Under the pieces are notes generated by a model that was given only the letters and a program-made list of their open reading frames with translations, did not search any database and was not told the origin of the DNA. Source: Seriola aureovittata (lineage: Eukaryota > Chordata > Actinopteri > Carangiformes > Carangidae). Taken from it: a stretch of DNA of 64,000 nucleotides. Position 1 is the first letter of the stretch. Every line of letters starts with the position of its first letter. The stretch lies in contig NC_079375.1 in NCBI RefSeq assembly GCF_021018895.1, positions 18,325,992 through 18,389,991 of the forward strand, in the 5' to 3' direction. This document shows positions 38,942 through 50,690 of this stretch, one piece after another. The position numbers and the translations under genes are program-made.

Positions 38942-41900
38942 CACATATATACATTAGACAGAAGCAGATGAGACCGTGCTTCCAGATATCAAAATAAATT
39001 TGTTACACGTGTAACAACAACTAAGTGAGCTATCCTCTATCTGGCGAACAGGGATCTGTTCACTCCAAGATGGAAGAGGAGAAATTCTTTGAAGTCACAG
39101 CACTGGAAGGATGAATAATTTACATCACATTTACAGTGTAATGCAGTCTGAACCTCGCTCAGCATTTATTTGCATTAGTGCTTATTACACCTACTTATCT
39201 GACCCTGATTGCTTTGGGTTATCTTCCCAAAACTACCACGGGGCTGGAGTGCTGTTGGCTTTATGTCTCACTGGTGTGTGCTGTGTTAACTGCAGGAATG
39301 GGAGCGATGATCTAAGGTGGAGCAAAGTGATGATCAACTGCCCGTTGTGCAGCGAGGCCTGAGCCCGGAGTGATGAGAAAAACAAACAGTTTGTGGCGAG
39401 GAGAAGCCGCGCCTATAAATCTCTTTTTAATACCCTGCAGTCGTGTTGTTTCCCCTCACAACAATAATTCACAAACAATCCAATAGTCGCTTCTCATAGG
39501 AAAGGCATATTACATAAAATCATTACCGAACTACCCCGAGGATTTTTCACGACCAGACACACACACGCTCACAAACACACAGAACAGATTTACACATTAT
39601 ACTTATTGAGGCTCACACACATTTCACAAATGATACACTAAGCAATTACTGTGGGAGGGAGAGAAAAAAGGCAGCAAAAGACAGCTATATGATACGACGT
39701 CTGTAAACCAGCTGACCGCATATATCTGATTTACCACTCATACCCATTCACACACTCACAGGCAGGCAGCAATTATGACTTCATTCCCACTATCCCGAGT
39801 CATCTGCGGGGCAGACAAGCCGATTCAATTCAAAACTGATATTGAAAGAAGCCGCCACACAGACTGTAATCATACCCTGTTTGCCTACTCTGCAACACAG
39901 AGAACACGCTCCAGGCTGTTTACCTCACCTCTGAATGAAATCTTGAGATATTACTCTCACCGCAGTCATTGTGTCAGACTCAGAGCAACGACTGGAGCAC
40001 TAATAACCCCAAAAGACCTCTCAGTTATGAATGTGCTTATGTGTAAATGGAATGAGAAAGCAAAAGCATTGTTTTAGATTTGGTGGTCCATGTGGATTTC
40101 CCCTACAAGAGGCCTGCTTCCAAATAAAGCCTTTGTCTCCATCTGCTTGCACACACATACACACATGATTTTATTTATTCTGTTTATGAGTTTTGGAAAG
40201 CTTAGTTGCATAATAAAGTGTGCTTAGACGGTAATTTCTAACAGGAGACAACAGTTTTAAAGTCTCATAAGATCACTGTTTAAGACTGCAACATTGCGCG
40301 GTGAAATCAGTTCATTCAGGTGAAGTAAGTGAAAAAGTGTGAATTTACTCTGGTGGACCAACAGCAGCCCGTCTCGACAGCGCTGACCTTTGACGGGGAA
40401 CAGAAAGCCAGAGGATTCCAAAAGAGAGGAAGCTATCGTGGCTTATTAGCTGAGTTTAACCTTCCACTTTTTTATTTATAGTAGAGTGTAATATAGAGTA
40501 TAAACTGTTCCACAGCAGAAGAGCTGTTTGTGGGCAGTAGGTTAGATAGGAAATGATGATTAAAAATATGTTTTTAAGTAAACTATGTAAAGTTACTGCG
40601 ATTGGCAGGTGCTGGAAAGTTTCTGGTTTGCAAATGTGTTAGCGGTTAGCTCAGCAGCAACAGGAAATCACCTAGCAGCCTTGCAATTAATCCCTATGAC
40701 ATCAAACCCCAAGGACCAAATAGACACGCAGATTAACGTCACTGTGCCACTTTCTTGTGCGACCAGGTTTGGTATTTTGATCATTTTTTTTATTTTTCTT
40801 GCTGCCTCTGTGTCTGTCTGTTTCTCATACATACACAGATATCCCTGGTTGCTTCCTTTTCTCCACACACTCCATCGTTTCCCCTTCAGATACACCTATT
40901 AGGATGAGCCTTTCAACCTTCACTCTCCCCCCTGCATTAAGCTTTGCACATTTTCAACCATCAAACCTCATTTCACAGCATGAAGTCTATATGCTTGTAG
41001 AAACGGGGGCATTGAGGAGACTCAATATTCTCCATATTCTCCTAGGTGGCCCATCACTCACCGTGAAATCCAGCGCATGGCTCTATAAATGGAAAATGGC
41101 TGAAGTGAGGTGCTTTCAACAGCCCAAGTATGTACTTTGAACTAAGCCTGAGTGTAGAGATCACCAAACATCTCACATGCAGGCAGGCAGAGGTTAAGAA
41201 ATTCAAGTTTTAAAATGCAGCCAAGTGTTTTTTTGGTTTTCATTCTGATTCATTTTGTAGCTGACCTGGGATGAGGCACATGACCTCCTCTTATGGTTAA
41301 AAAAAACAGGTTCTTAATGTCACGCTGACTCATGAGAGCTGAGAACTTTATAAGAACTTTTAAGGAACAAAAGATAAGTTTGAGGCGATTTGGTAAAGGG
41401 AGAAATCAGACGCAACAAACAGAGAGAGATGGGTTTCCTCTCAGTTTTCTGCCGGATAACAGACAAAAACACACCCTGTTGTGATATCAAATAACACCCA
41501 TGGGGTTCTGCAAACAGAGGGGGAGGGAGATGGCCCGAGTCAGATCATAAGCCATGTTTTCATAACACACACTTTCCCTTCCTGGCAGGTGTGTGTCCAT
41601 GTGTGTAGGTGTCCGTGATGTGTGTCTAAGATATCTTCTAACAAGCTCTTCAAAGAGTCACTGTTTAGACAGAGAGGGGAGGAGAAGCCTGTCTCTTCTC
41701 TCACAACGCACTCACGTAACCAGACAGTGGGAGTATCGGAACATAATCCAGAGTCTCCTGAGAACAAGGCAAGCCATATTCAAATACCTAAACCCAAAGC
41801 ATGCAGAATAATATCCAAACTGCTCTCTCTGAACTCCTCTCCCTCTCATATCCACTGTAATGCACAGCTGGTTTACGTAGACACAACAACCTCTGGATAC

Positions 41901-42728
41901 AGTTCCATAGCGAGACGTAATGTTCAATGTCTGACTATGTAGTGCCGAACAAACTGAACAGAACAGAAAACCTGTAATTGAAACAGCTCAAATTACAGTG
42001 TTGATACCTGTAACGGCCATATGAGAAAATAATTACCTCAGGTGCCTTGCTCAAGAACTCCCCAGTAATAACAGTAAAATCAGACTCAGTAATGAGTCCT
42101 GTAGCTCCAAAGTATTAGTGTTATAATCAACTTCCCTTTACAAATGAACTAAGAAGAAAAGTCTCAATGGCTTCACAATGACGAAGGACTTTTTTCCACA
42201 TCTTTGCTGTTCGGCTTGAAAGAACACAACGGCAAAGAGAATATTTCCATAAATAACTGGCCACACGCTAAAAGATGTCAACACCCAGTGAGCAGTTTAA
42301 CTCCCACATCAACTTTGCAGTTCATGCTATTTTGATCACTACCTTCAATATCGGAAAACACGAGGATGTTCTGTTGTCACACTAACTTTCACTCATTCTG
42401 CTGTCAAAGAGAGGGCGTCAAATACACAATCTCCAAGTTTACAGAATTGCGTAACAAATTTCTAATCTTACCACAACTTTGGACGTGTGGTGACATGTCA
42501 CAATAAGACTGGACTACCACAGTTGGTTTCCTGGTCTGGTATTATCTCCTCCACCTAACTGTGGCTCTGACATGTTGGAAATCATTCAGCAGATATGATT
42601 AATTTTTTGTTATACTAAGAAAATCTTGGCTTTTCCTCAACATAAAATTAAAGAAATATCAGTTTTGAGTACTCTCCTTCTGTGCTTAACCATGCCTGTA
42701 TCTTGTTAGTGTAGTAAATGTTACTTAC
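38937..42728. other. Intronic stretch downstream of the spsb4 SPRY exon
   Basis: No coding exon recognised. The part at 39360-39540, just after a chance 83-codon frame, is repeat-free and is noted separately as a possible conserved block. Confidence 0.5.
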
Positions 42729-43463
42729 GATCCAAGCCGTTGATGTACTTCATGGATATCTCACAATGTCCCCACACAGCGCTGACAATGGGATACAGCT
42801 TCTTGCCTTTCAGCCCTCTAAACGCCACTCCAAGATACTGTCCGTCCACCATGAAGCTCAGAGTTCCTTCGTCCATGTCCAGAATCACTAGCAGAGAGTC
42901 CGGCAGTGTGAATGACTCCTCCGGCTCCAGGAAACAAGGGTAAGATGGCAGCGAGCTGTGGGCCCGGTTCTTACTGTCATGGTAGAGCCGGTTACGTCCC
43001 AGATCCCAGCCCCAGGACTCACAGTCCGACCCCACCAACGCCGTGTACCCAACAGAATGTAACGGAGCCTCTGAGGTTGCCACCCCAACTACAGCGTGGG
43101 TGCCTCGTTGCCGGGCGGGCCAGTGGATCTTCCACACATGGAGACCCCTGGTGTATCCAACCCGCCCCCGGATGCAGTCCGTGCTCTGAGCGACCGGGTG
43201 GCGGTGAAATGTCAACTTATCTTCCTCTTTGATGAAGATGTTGAGCGAGCGGTCGTCAGGGTTCCATGCGTGACGGAGCTGGGTCTCGGGTCCAGCGCAC
43301 GGCATGTCCAGTAGGAGATCCAGCCTGGGGGGTTTGGAGAAATCTGGGCCCCTAAGCTCTGGGTGCTGCCGGCGATGAGCCAAGGGCCGGTAGGACGGGG
43401 AGCCACCGCTTTCCCCGCGACCGTCTACCGATTTAATGCTGCCAGAAATCTTCTGGCCCATGG
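42729..43463 (-). CDS. spsb4: spsb4 main coding exon: start codon and SPRY domain
   Basis: ATG is the complement of 43459-43461, and 244 codons plus one base run to donor GTAAGT (complement of 42723-42728). The protein opens [15 protein letters not shown], the N-terminal signature of SPSB1/SPSB4. The SPRY/B30.2 domain spans about residues 60-240, with [11 protein letters not shown] (64-74), [10 protein letters not shown] (86-95), [20 protein letters not shown] (106-125) and NGLD at the end. The matches HAWNP, WPARQRG and YTALVGSD favour SPSB4 over SPSB1. In mammals this domain binds short D/E-I/L-N-N-N peptides, for example in inducible nitric oxide synthase, and SPSB4 recruits targets for ubiquitination. 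With the SOCS-box exon at 8062-8189 the product is 286 residues, against 273 in human as I recall it; the surplus is mostly near the N terminus (residues 14-40). An acceptor CGCAG ends two bases before the ATG, so the leader is spliced from upstream. Confidence 0.97.
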
Positions 43464-45555
43464 CTGCGATGGAAGGGTTGTCAGAAGGAAAAGGGGGAGG
43501 AAGTGGGGAGGGTGGTGATAGTGCAGGTGTGTGCTGCGCTGCGTGAAGCTTGACGTTACCTCATCAATGCGGTGGAGCTGAGAGAAAGTTCCTAATTGGA
43601 GAGTGGTGGTGGGAGATGAAGGAGGAGGTGATGAATGGAAGATGTCTGCGATCTGGTTTCATGCCACAAATGTCCTCAGAAAGACAGAGCGGGTGCCACT
43701 CCTGTAGAGAGAAGGTCCAGAGAAAAGAACAAATAAGTATTAACCCCTCTAATTGTTTGTTTTCAGCAAAATACAGTCTCAGGAATAAACTTGAAAAAGA
43801 ACAAGGGAGAGATGATGACTGAAAGAGAAAGAAAGAAGTTAGCGAGAGAGGAGACTGATGGCAAGTGTTGGCAAAACTCCTTGTTTCACAGATTTTGTGG
43901 GGCTTTGCTTTGATGGGAGTAAACAATTAACAGGATGATACAGACACACACACACACACTAGCACAAATAGACACACACACACACATTTCCTCTGACTCA
44001 TCCTGCATCCTCCCAACAAGCTCATGCGCCTATACCAACACTTGCACGCAGCCCTCCGAACATTCCCCAGTTGTGAAACGTTGCCCAGATTTGAAGCTGG
44101 CGCTCCCTCATTTAGCTAATGTAATTTTAATGAGTGTTGCCTGAGTTTGCACAAATATAAACACAACAGGAGGAAAACAAAAACATCAGGTAATTATTTA
44201 TCTCCAGTCATTTGTGTGACAGAGTTGAAAAAGTCAGCTTGACTTGACCTTATCATCACACTTTATAAACAGATAACATGTGTTAGTATGACTAACAGTA
44301 GCAGACAGTTTCTGTTCTGCCACCTACAAAACTGCTCATGTTGATTCACAAGAACCTGACTTCTAGTAAGCAACTACCGTGGTTAATATTGTGGTTTAAT
44401 TTTGAGAATGTTATTTCCATTATGTCATTTTCAGTGTAACACCTTTAGCACTCACTCAGGAACCTAAGTTTTAGTTTCGTTTTTGGTCGGTTTCTGTGTG
44501 ATTTGTTTCCAGTTTTGGTTTCTTGAGTTATAGGGGGCAGTGTGTTGAAAACAACAGATGAAAATGTAAGTTCATGTTCAAACAAATGTCTTTTAATATT
44601 TCTTTCATCTCCTTTAGTTTACACATACACAACGAAAATTATATTTGGCAAAAATACTAATTTTGCCTATTTTTTTTTCAAGTTTCATAATTTCAAAAAT
44701 ACAATTTCATTAAATTTGCTCTCATAATCTAATATTTACTGTTATTTTACTTAACACCATATGAAGCTACATAATCATATAAAAAGATCATTTCACACAG
44801 ACAGTTCTGAGAGGGTTTAAATGACGTAGTTATCTCTTCCAGGAACAGCAGCTGGTGCTTCCTGTTCACGGGAAAAGAGTCAGTCACACTGCGGGCAGAT
44901 AGGGAAGTGGATGACGAAACTCTCTACATGTCTCATTTATCTGCTGCCTTTCCCGCCGCAAGCCACAAAACTTTATTTTTATGCATCTTCACTGAACTGA
45001 CGCTTCTTCTGGTAAGACTGTCTAACACCTTGATTAGAGTGATGCACAGCTTATTTATGTGTCAACACTGCACTTCCTACATGTAAAAAAGAAAGAAAAA
45101 AAAAAGTCAAACAGATGGTTGTTTACACCTCTTGTCTCTATTTACACATGAACCAGTTACTTAAGCCTGGAAAGCCAATAATATTGAGCTGTAAAGACAC
45201 TTCAAAAAATGCATCTTAAACAGAGGCCACTGTTTGTCCTTCTCTAAAATGTAAAGTTAATATAGAAATATGTACAGTGTTTTTATTTTTAAACAGATAC
45301 TGACGACACAAGCACAAATATTCCCACCAAACCGGTCAGCCACCACACCACAAAGTGAGGTCATGGTGTAATTTTGTGTAAAATTTCTGTGCCCTGCAAC
45401 ACAAACACACACACACCTCTGTCTCATTTTGACTGTTCACATTTTCTCCATTATCCCTCTCTTTTTCGTTCGCCGTGAATGAGGTCATGGCAGCTGGCAG
45501 CCAATGTGTGCCACCACTCAGTTCACTCCTCAGCATGAGAGGGTTCAGTGCTCGG
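43464..45555. other. 5' intron of spsb4 and neighbouring sequence
   Basis: Immediately upstream of the spsb4 ATG (minus strand) is a long pyrimidine tract and branch region typical of an intron end. Beyond it I see only short CA runs (43940-43985) and one possible plus-strand exon at 44843-45011, reported as a finding. Confidence 0.5.
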
Positions 45556-45725
45556 ACACACACACACACACGCACACACACACAGACACACACACAGAGA
45601 CAGCTGTCTCAGTGTGTGTCATCACGGCTGGCAGGTGGGTTAAGGGTGGACCCTGCATGGAAGATTCCAGAGTCATCACTGCCAAACTTCAGCCAAAGAA
45701 AACACTATTTAACACTGTACAAACT

Positions 45726-45785
<60 letters not shown>
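45556..45785. repeat. Paired (CA)n and (TG)n microsatellites
   Basis: Interrupted (CA)n at 45556-45597 and perfect (GT)29 at 45728-45785. They are complementary and 130 bp apart, so they could pair as an imperfect inverted repeat. The open frames across them are artefacts. Confidence 0.95.
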
Positions 45786-45786
<1 letters not shown>

Positions 45787-45860
45787 TCTCAGCTGGCACA
45801 GTCTAGCACTGCATGAGGACGACAATCTGGCATTACACAGGCTGCCATCAAGGAGGCACT

Positions 45861-45905
45861 TGACCTCTGACCCCGTGTCGCTACGGTCACCGTTGCGTAG
45901 TAACC
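45861..45905. promoter_or_regulatory. Candidate DR1 plus X-box regulatory cluster
   Basis: TGACCT-C-TGACCC at 45861-45873 is a direct repeat of nuclear-receptor half-sites with one-base spacing (DR1 type). Eleven bases on, GGTCACCGTTGCGTAGTAACC at 45885-45905 contains GTTGC-GTA-GTAAC, close to the palindromic X-box bound by RFX factors. The flank to 45960 is GC-rich. Binding is inferred from motifs only. Confidence 0.3.
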
Positions 45906-46168
45906 TCTCAGGAGGCTGGTGGTGGGCTGGCGCCGCGTTTGCTTCTGTGAATAGCGGCAACATGCTTTCACCATCTGTTGTTTACTCTCCCTCCCTCCAC
46001 CTCCCCCTCCCTCCATCTCTCTGTTCTTCTGCAGCCAACTCAGTGAGGACCGACTGCACTTGTTCCCCCTCCCTTCATCTGCACTTTCAGCTGGGTTAGA
46101 CAGGTATGGAGACACATATGCAAAGACGCACACTTAAATAAATACAAAATGCAGACGTTGCTATGATT

Positions 46169-46442
46169 TAGAGCTGCAACTAATGTTTATTTTCATTAGT
46201 AATCAATCTGAATATTATTTTCTTGATTAACTGATTAATCATTTGGTTTAGAGAATGTAAGAAAATCACAATTTTTCCCAATGACATTTCACATTCTTCA
46301 GATCACTTCATTTATGCAACCACCAGCCTTTGTATCACACAAGATAAAGGAAAGCAGGAATTCCTCAAATTTTAAAAGCTGAAAAGGGGGAATGTTTGTA
46401 ATTATCCGGTTACCATAAAAGAATAATTGTTTCAGCTGTACT
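46169..46442. mobile_element. hAT-like MITE, copy 2 (near full length)
   Basis: Starts 'tagagctgcaactaatgttt' style and ends 'aataattgtttcagctgtac', giving imperfect inverted termini. The interior carries 'ttgattaactgattaatcat' and 'gagaatgtaagaaaatcaca', as in the fish family described for 11063. Non-coding. Confidence 0.75.
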
Positions 46443-46643
46443 GCGAATTTCAAACAAGTTACATTAAAATAGAAACTATTCTAGAAGCCTTATCAAAAAG
46501 TCCAAGAGCATGAGATAAGAAGGCAGACAGAGGACAGACGGACAGCAGCGTGCACCTGGTGTGTGGGCTGGATTCATCTGGCTTCTCATGCTGAACTACT
46601 AACAAGCTCCAGTCACTAAAAAGCTTGTAAGGGCTTGTGTGCA

Positions 46644-46668
46644 TGTGTGTGTGTGTGTGTGTGTGTGT
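46644..46668. repeat. (TG)n microsatellite
   Basis: About 12 TG units, with a second short GT-rich patch at 46695-46711. Confidence 0.95.
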
Positions 46669-47337
46669 AACATTGTACAAGAGGAGGACACAGTGCGTGT
46701 GCGTGTGTGTGTCTGCCCTCAGACTGTGTTTCATTTTAAACTCTCCAACGAGCTCTGACTGGGCAGACAGGCTTTGAAGTCACACACAAACACAGACACA
46801 AACACAGGGGTAGGAAACTGCAGAGGAACCTCTCACTCATACTGCACCACCCTCAGAGAACAGACCAGAGATGTCTGTGGGCTTTTCCACAAGAATCCAG
46901 TCAAGTTCCTCAAAGGACCCAAAGCACTAAATGTCTAAATATGAACTTCTGAGTAACAGAAGTTAGTCAAGTTTTCCACCTATTGTCGAATACAGTAGTA
47001 TTTACTGTATATGTGTGATCGCTTGTTTGTGTCTGAGAGGGTCGATCAAGGACAACCAGAGACCCACAAGGCCCCAGAGAGTCAGGACTAATAGCTACAC
47101 AGTCATTCAGCCTTCCTGTTTCTGTGTTCATGCATGAATGTCTGGTCTGGTCTGAGTGCGTGCTCATCTTTCATCCCAGATCAGCTGGTCTGCAAGTTAT
47201 CATCCCAGCCACCTGCAGACACAGTGTCAGCAGCAGAGACAGCTGTTGTCTTGTACCAATAATAATGTATGTGGAGACAATAGGCTTTGTTTAGTCGGTC
47301 AAATGTTGATGTAAAAGTTAAATGCTGTCAAAGATAT

Positions 47338-47866
47338 TTCAAAGGAATAGTTAAGACATATTATTCACTTCCTGGCCAAGAGTAAGATAAGAAGATCGAT
47401 AGCACACTCATATCTGTCTGTTTTAAAAAAGGTTCCAGCTAGCAGTTCCTTAGCTTAGCATAAAGACTGGAAACAAAATCTGCCTACCAGCACCTCTAAA
47501 GCTTATTATTTAACATGTTATATCTCATTTGTATAATCCAAACAAGAACTGAAATACAAAATGTTGTTTTAAGGTGGATGATTTCTTGGCCGGACTAGCT
47601 TTTTCTTGTTACTGTAAGGTTGCCAGGCAACCAACAGAGACCCTCAGGAAGCCCTGGCAAGAAAAGCTTTTTTTTCACTTTGATTTTTGTACGTGTTAAA
47701 CAAATGAGAAAAAACATGTTAATTAGTGAACTTTAGTTGGATATTGCCAGGCTATATGTGTTTCCTTCATTGTCTGGTCTTTATGCAAGACTGATATCGT
47801 TCTTCTCATCTAACTCAAGAAAGCTAATAAGTATATTTACCAAAATGTCAAACTATTGCTGTAAAA
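47338..47866. mobile_element. MITE with long imperfect terminal inverted repeats (~75 bp)
   Basis: The left end 'caaaggaatagttaagacat' and the reverse complement of the right end 'acagcaatagtttgacattt' align over about 75 bp, including the shared GATAAGAAGATCGATA / GATGAGAAGAACGATA block. The middle has 'ttagcttagcataaagactg', 'accagcacctctaaagctta' and 'tttcttggccggactag', phrases of a very common percomorph repeat. No transposase is encoded. Confidence 0.82.
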
Positions 47867-48606
47867 TATTTAAATTCCTCTGAGAACAAAAAGTTTATGA
47901 CCTGCAACAAAGCTGATCTCAGTTTCAGCCACACTTCATGATTTGCCCCCAAAAAATCTGAGACACAAGGAACAGTTATTTGCAAAGACACTATGAACTA
48001 TGAAATATTTAATAAGCTGCAACTAAAACATTTTACGTGTCTGTTTTGGCTATCACATAAGAGATTCAGCAGCTTACTCCTGAAATATTGAGCAATCTGT
48101 CTTTTTCTTGGGGAATGACTATGGGTCTGCATTAAAATATGTCAGCAGTGTGCAAAATTAAATTTTTGCCTCACCTGTCAAGAGTCGCTGAACTCGAATA
48201 ATTCCAGTCGTTGTGAATTCTGATGTAAGTGCAGAGTTAGGCACTTGTGTTCATTTAAAAATTGCTCACTGGCTGATATGTTGGTCAAGCTTGAAATTCA
48301 ACATGAAAAGTCATGGAACTCTAATGACAAGGAAATACATTTGAAGTTTGAGAACAGGCAAATGCCAAACTAATTGCATGTGTCTCATTATAACTGACAG
48401 ATTAAAGTTTTGCTCATCTGTGTTTTGTTTTGTTTTTTGCCTTTTTGCAACCCCAGTAAATCCCCACCATTGCATAACTGATTTCAAACAACTCTGACCT
48501 TATTTGAACCTTAGCTGTCATGATAAATTACAGCAGCTTGGCTTCATTCCTATGACATCTGAAAAAATGAATCACAAAGTGGCCACTTCTTCCACTTTCC
48601 ACTTTT

Positions 48607-48633
48607 GGGGGGGGGGGGGGGGGGGGGGGGGGG
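48607..48633. repeat. G27 homopolymer
   Basis: 27 consecutive guanines on the plus strand, following 'ccacttttc' type pyrimidine sequence. It could form G-quadruplex structure; its exact length is also prone to sequencing or assembly error. Confidence 0.9.
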
Positions 48634-49029
48634 CATTTGGGCACCACAGTGTATAAAAACAGAGCTGACATGCAATCACAATCACGCACACCAACAAACA
48701 CACATACACACATTTATGTTATATCTCTTCATAGCAGGCAGCTGTAGCCACTAGATTAAACAAACTACCATCCTCTCTACATTGCTGACATTCATTCCTA
48801 CTGAGGGAATCCCTGGGTAGCTGAGGATGCCAGAGTTAGACATAAACTGTACCGTCTGGCTCCTAAGAGGATGTCAAAATACAGACAGAGACTCCAAACT
48901 TATCTTGCAGCTGATGAGAAGAAGTGGTGCTCTCATATGGACATCTCTGGACTTATTAGGCAGTTGTGTAAGGAGACATCACCACTCTGTCATCACCGTC
49001 TCTCTTTGTAGGTTTGACTGTTTCCTCAT

Positions 49030-49150
49030 ACATCTTTCTCCTCCGTCTTCACCAGCTTTCTATCCTTCTTCTCCCTCATTTTTCCTCTACTTTCTTTCCT
49101 ATTCCCCTATCCATTTGTCTCTGTCCCCGTCTCTCTGCACATCTCTCTGC
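49030..49150. repeat. Pyrimidine-rich tract
   Basis: C/T-rich plus-strand segment without a fixed period. It gives an artefactual Ser/Leu/Phe-rich frame. Confidence 0.6.
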
Positions 49151-49371
49151 CTTACTGTACCAGTGAATCCACGGAGACTACAGCAGAGCTGACATTCTAT
49201 CAATTGGTCTCTCAGGCCTGCCATCAAATGCCACACCAAATGCCCCAGCGTCTACCATGCGGCAATCAATGCGAGCTCAGCATGCAGGAAGAGCAAAGTC
49301 TGCAAAACACGGAACACGAGCAAATTCACACGCAGCTGCATCCTAGTAAACGTGCTCACTGACGTCCCCAA

Positions 49372-49391
49372 CCCCCCCCCCCCCCCCCCCC
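49372..49391. repeat. C20 homopolymer
   Basis: 20 consecutive cytosines following 'gacgtccccaa'. It is complementary to the G27 run 740 bp upstream. Confidence 0.9.
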
Positions 49392-49535
49392 GCGCTCACA
49401 GAGATGACATTGACTGTGTACTTGTGGAAGAAATGACCTTTATACACAGGTTGATGGTTGCCTTTGGTGAGATTTCCCTGATGCACCACTTTCATGTACT
49501 CAGTCTGAACTCTTTACAAAATAACTCCAGTCATC

Positions 49536-49536
<1 letters not shown>

Positions 49537-49578
<42 letters not shown>
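49537..49578. repeat. C42 homopolymer
   Basis: 42 consecutive cytosines, followed by (CTC)n-like sequence. It gives a polyproline frame that is not a gene. Runs of this length are rare in vertebrate DNA and are often miscalled in length. Confidence 0.88.
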
Positions 49579-49581
<3 letters not shown>

Positions 49582-50412
49582 TCCTCTAATGAATCATGTT
49601 CCTTCCTCCACATCTTCTGTCTGCCCCTCAATTCCAGTGTAAAATTCCCTCTTTGAACTTTTCTCCTTGGTCATCTGTAGGAACGGAAACTTGATAGTTG
49701 CCTAAAAAATGAAATGCACTATATTTAGACAGATTGAAAATCACAAGGTATACGCATGCACACTCGCACGGTGTCTGCTCCTAAGTTCTTATATTTCTGT
49801 CATGCCTGCTGTGACACCTTAAAATCCATGGTGCCCTCAGGGAAGACCATTAGTGCTGCAGTGATTGAGCACAGCCTAACGGAAAACCTATTAATCTCAC
49901 ACATACATGGATACACACACACACACACACACAGACACATATAGAAGGCCTTGGCAGTGCCATCCATAAAGCTCTCTGGAGTTGCAGTAGATTTAGGTGG
50001 CAGATTCACAACCCCAGCAGTAATGAAACTGAATCGAAGCTTGCCGGAATATGATGCACTGCTGCATCATTCATTTAACATCCAACCCGTTTTCACAAGA
50101 GTGTGATGAAACGTTTCACACGATTCAAACGCAACTCATGATTTTTTTTTCTTAAAACTCCAGCTTTATGTAAGGACGTCTGAAATTCAGACAAAATTTT
50201 TGAGGATGGTTTAAGAGTGGGCGGTTGAGGAATTTACAGATGTGAAACTACTGGTCTTTGCCAGTAAGTTAACTGATTGTTTATTTATCAAGAAATTAGA
50301 CTAAATGTATTGCAAAATTTAACACCAATCTACTCAATATTTGTTGAGCTATTTCCATCTGGTGCGAAAGCGGTGGACCAACCAACAGACGGACGCTGCC
50401 AGAAATGCTAAA
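49579..50412. other. Intergenic or intronic stretch, possible old repeat
   Basis: Short CA run at 49914-49932. The segment at about 50340-50400 (with 'tggaccaaccaacagacgga') resembles tails of dispersed fish repeats, but the match is too short to name. Confidence 0.4.
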
Positions 50413-50582
50413 CCTTAAAGAGCATTTGCTGCTTTTCTCTGTTTTGTGTAATTGTAAATTGAACATATTCGGGGTGTGGGGGAAAAAAAAGCAATTTGAA
50501 GACATCACTTTGCATTTTTCTCCATTGTCTTACATTTTATTGACTAAGCAATTCATCAATTAGTCAAGCAATAATCAAGAGA
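50413..50582. mobile_element. hAT-like MITE fragment, copy 3
   Basis: 'gctgcttttctctgttttgt', 'gcaatttgaagacatcactt' and 'cattttattgactaagcaat' followed by 'aattagtcaagcaataatca' are the right half of the same family as 46169, in reverse orientation. It abuts the (AC)n array, so the array may have grown from its end. Confidence 0.7.

Positions 50583-50690
<108 letters not shown>

Larger units (their letters stand above)
8190..42728 (-). other. spsb4: spsb4 intron (~34.5 kb) hosting a nested gene
   Basis: The interval runs between donor GTAAGT (complement of 42723-42728) and the acceptor AG (complement of 8190-8191). The phases agree: the upstream exon leaves one base and the downstream exon supplies two. 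It holds microsatellites, MITE-like and LINE-like relics, a perfect hairpin, candidate conserved blocks, and a GIMAP-like exon on the opposite strand at 22625-23796. No alternative coding exon of spsb4 was recognised inside. Confidence 0.9.

Noticed and set aside
42721..43461. spsb4 as a complete single-exon gene ending Arg-Lys-stop
   Set aside because: The last codons and stop are intronic, after a canonical GTAAGT donor. The family needs a SOCS box, found at 8062-8189.
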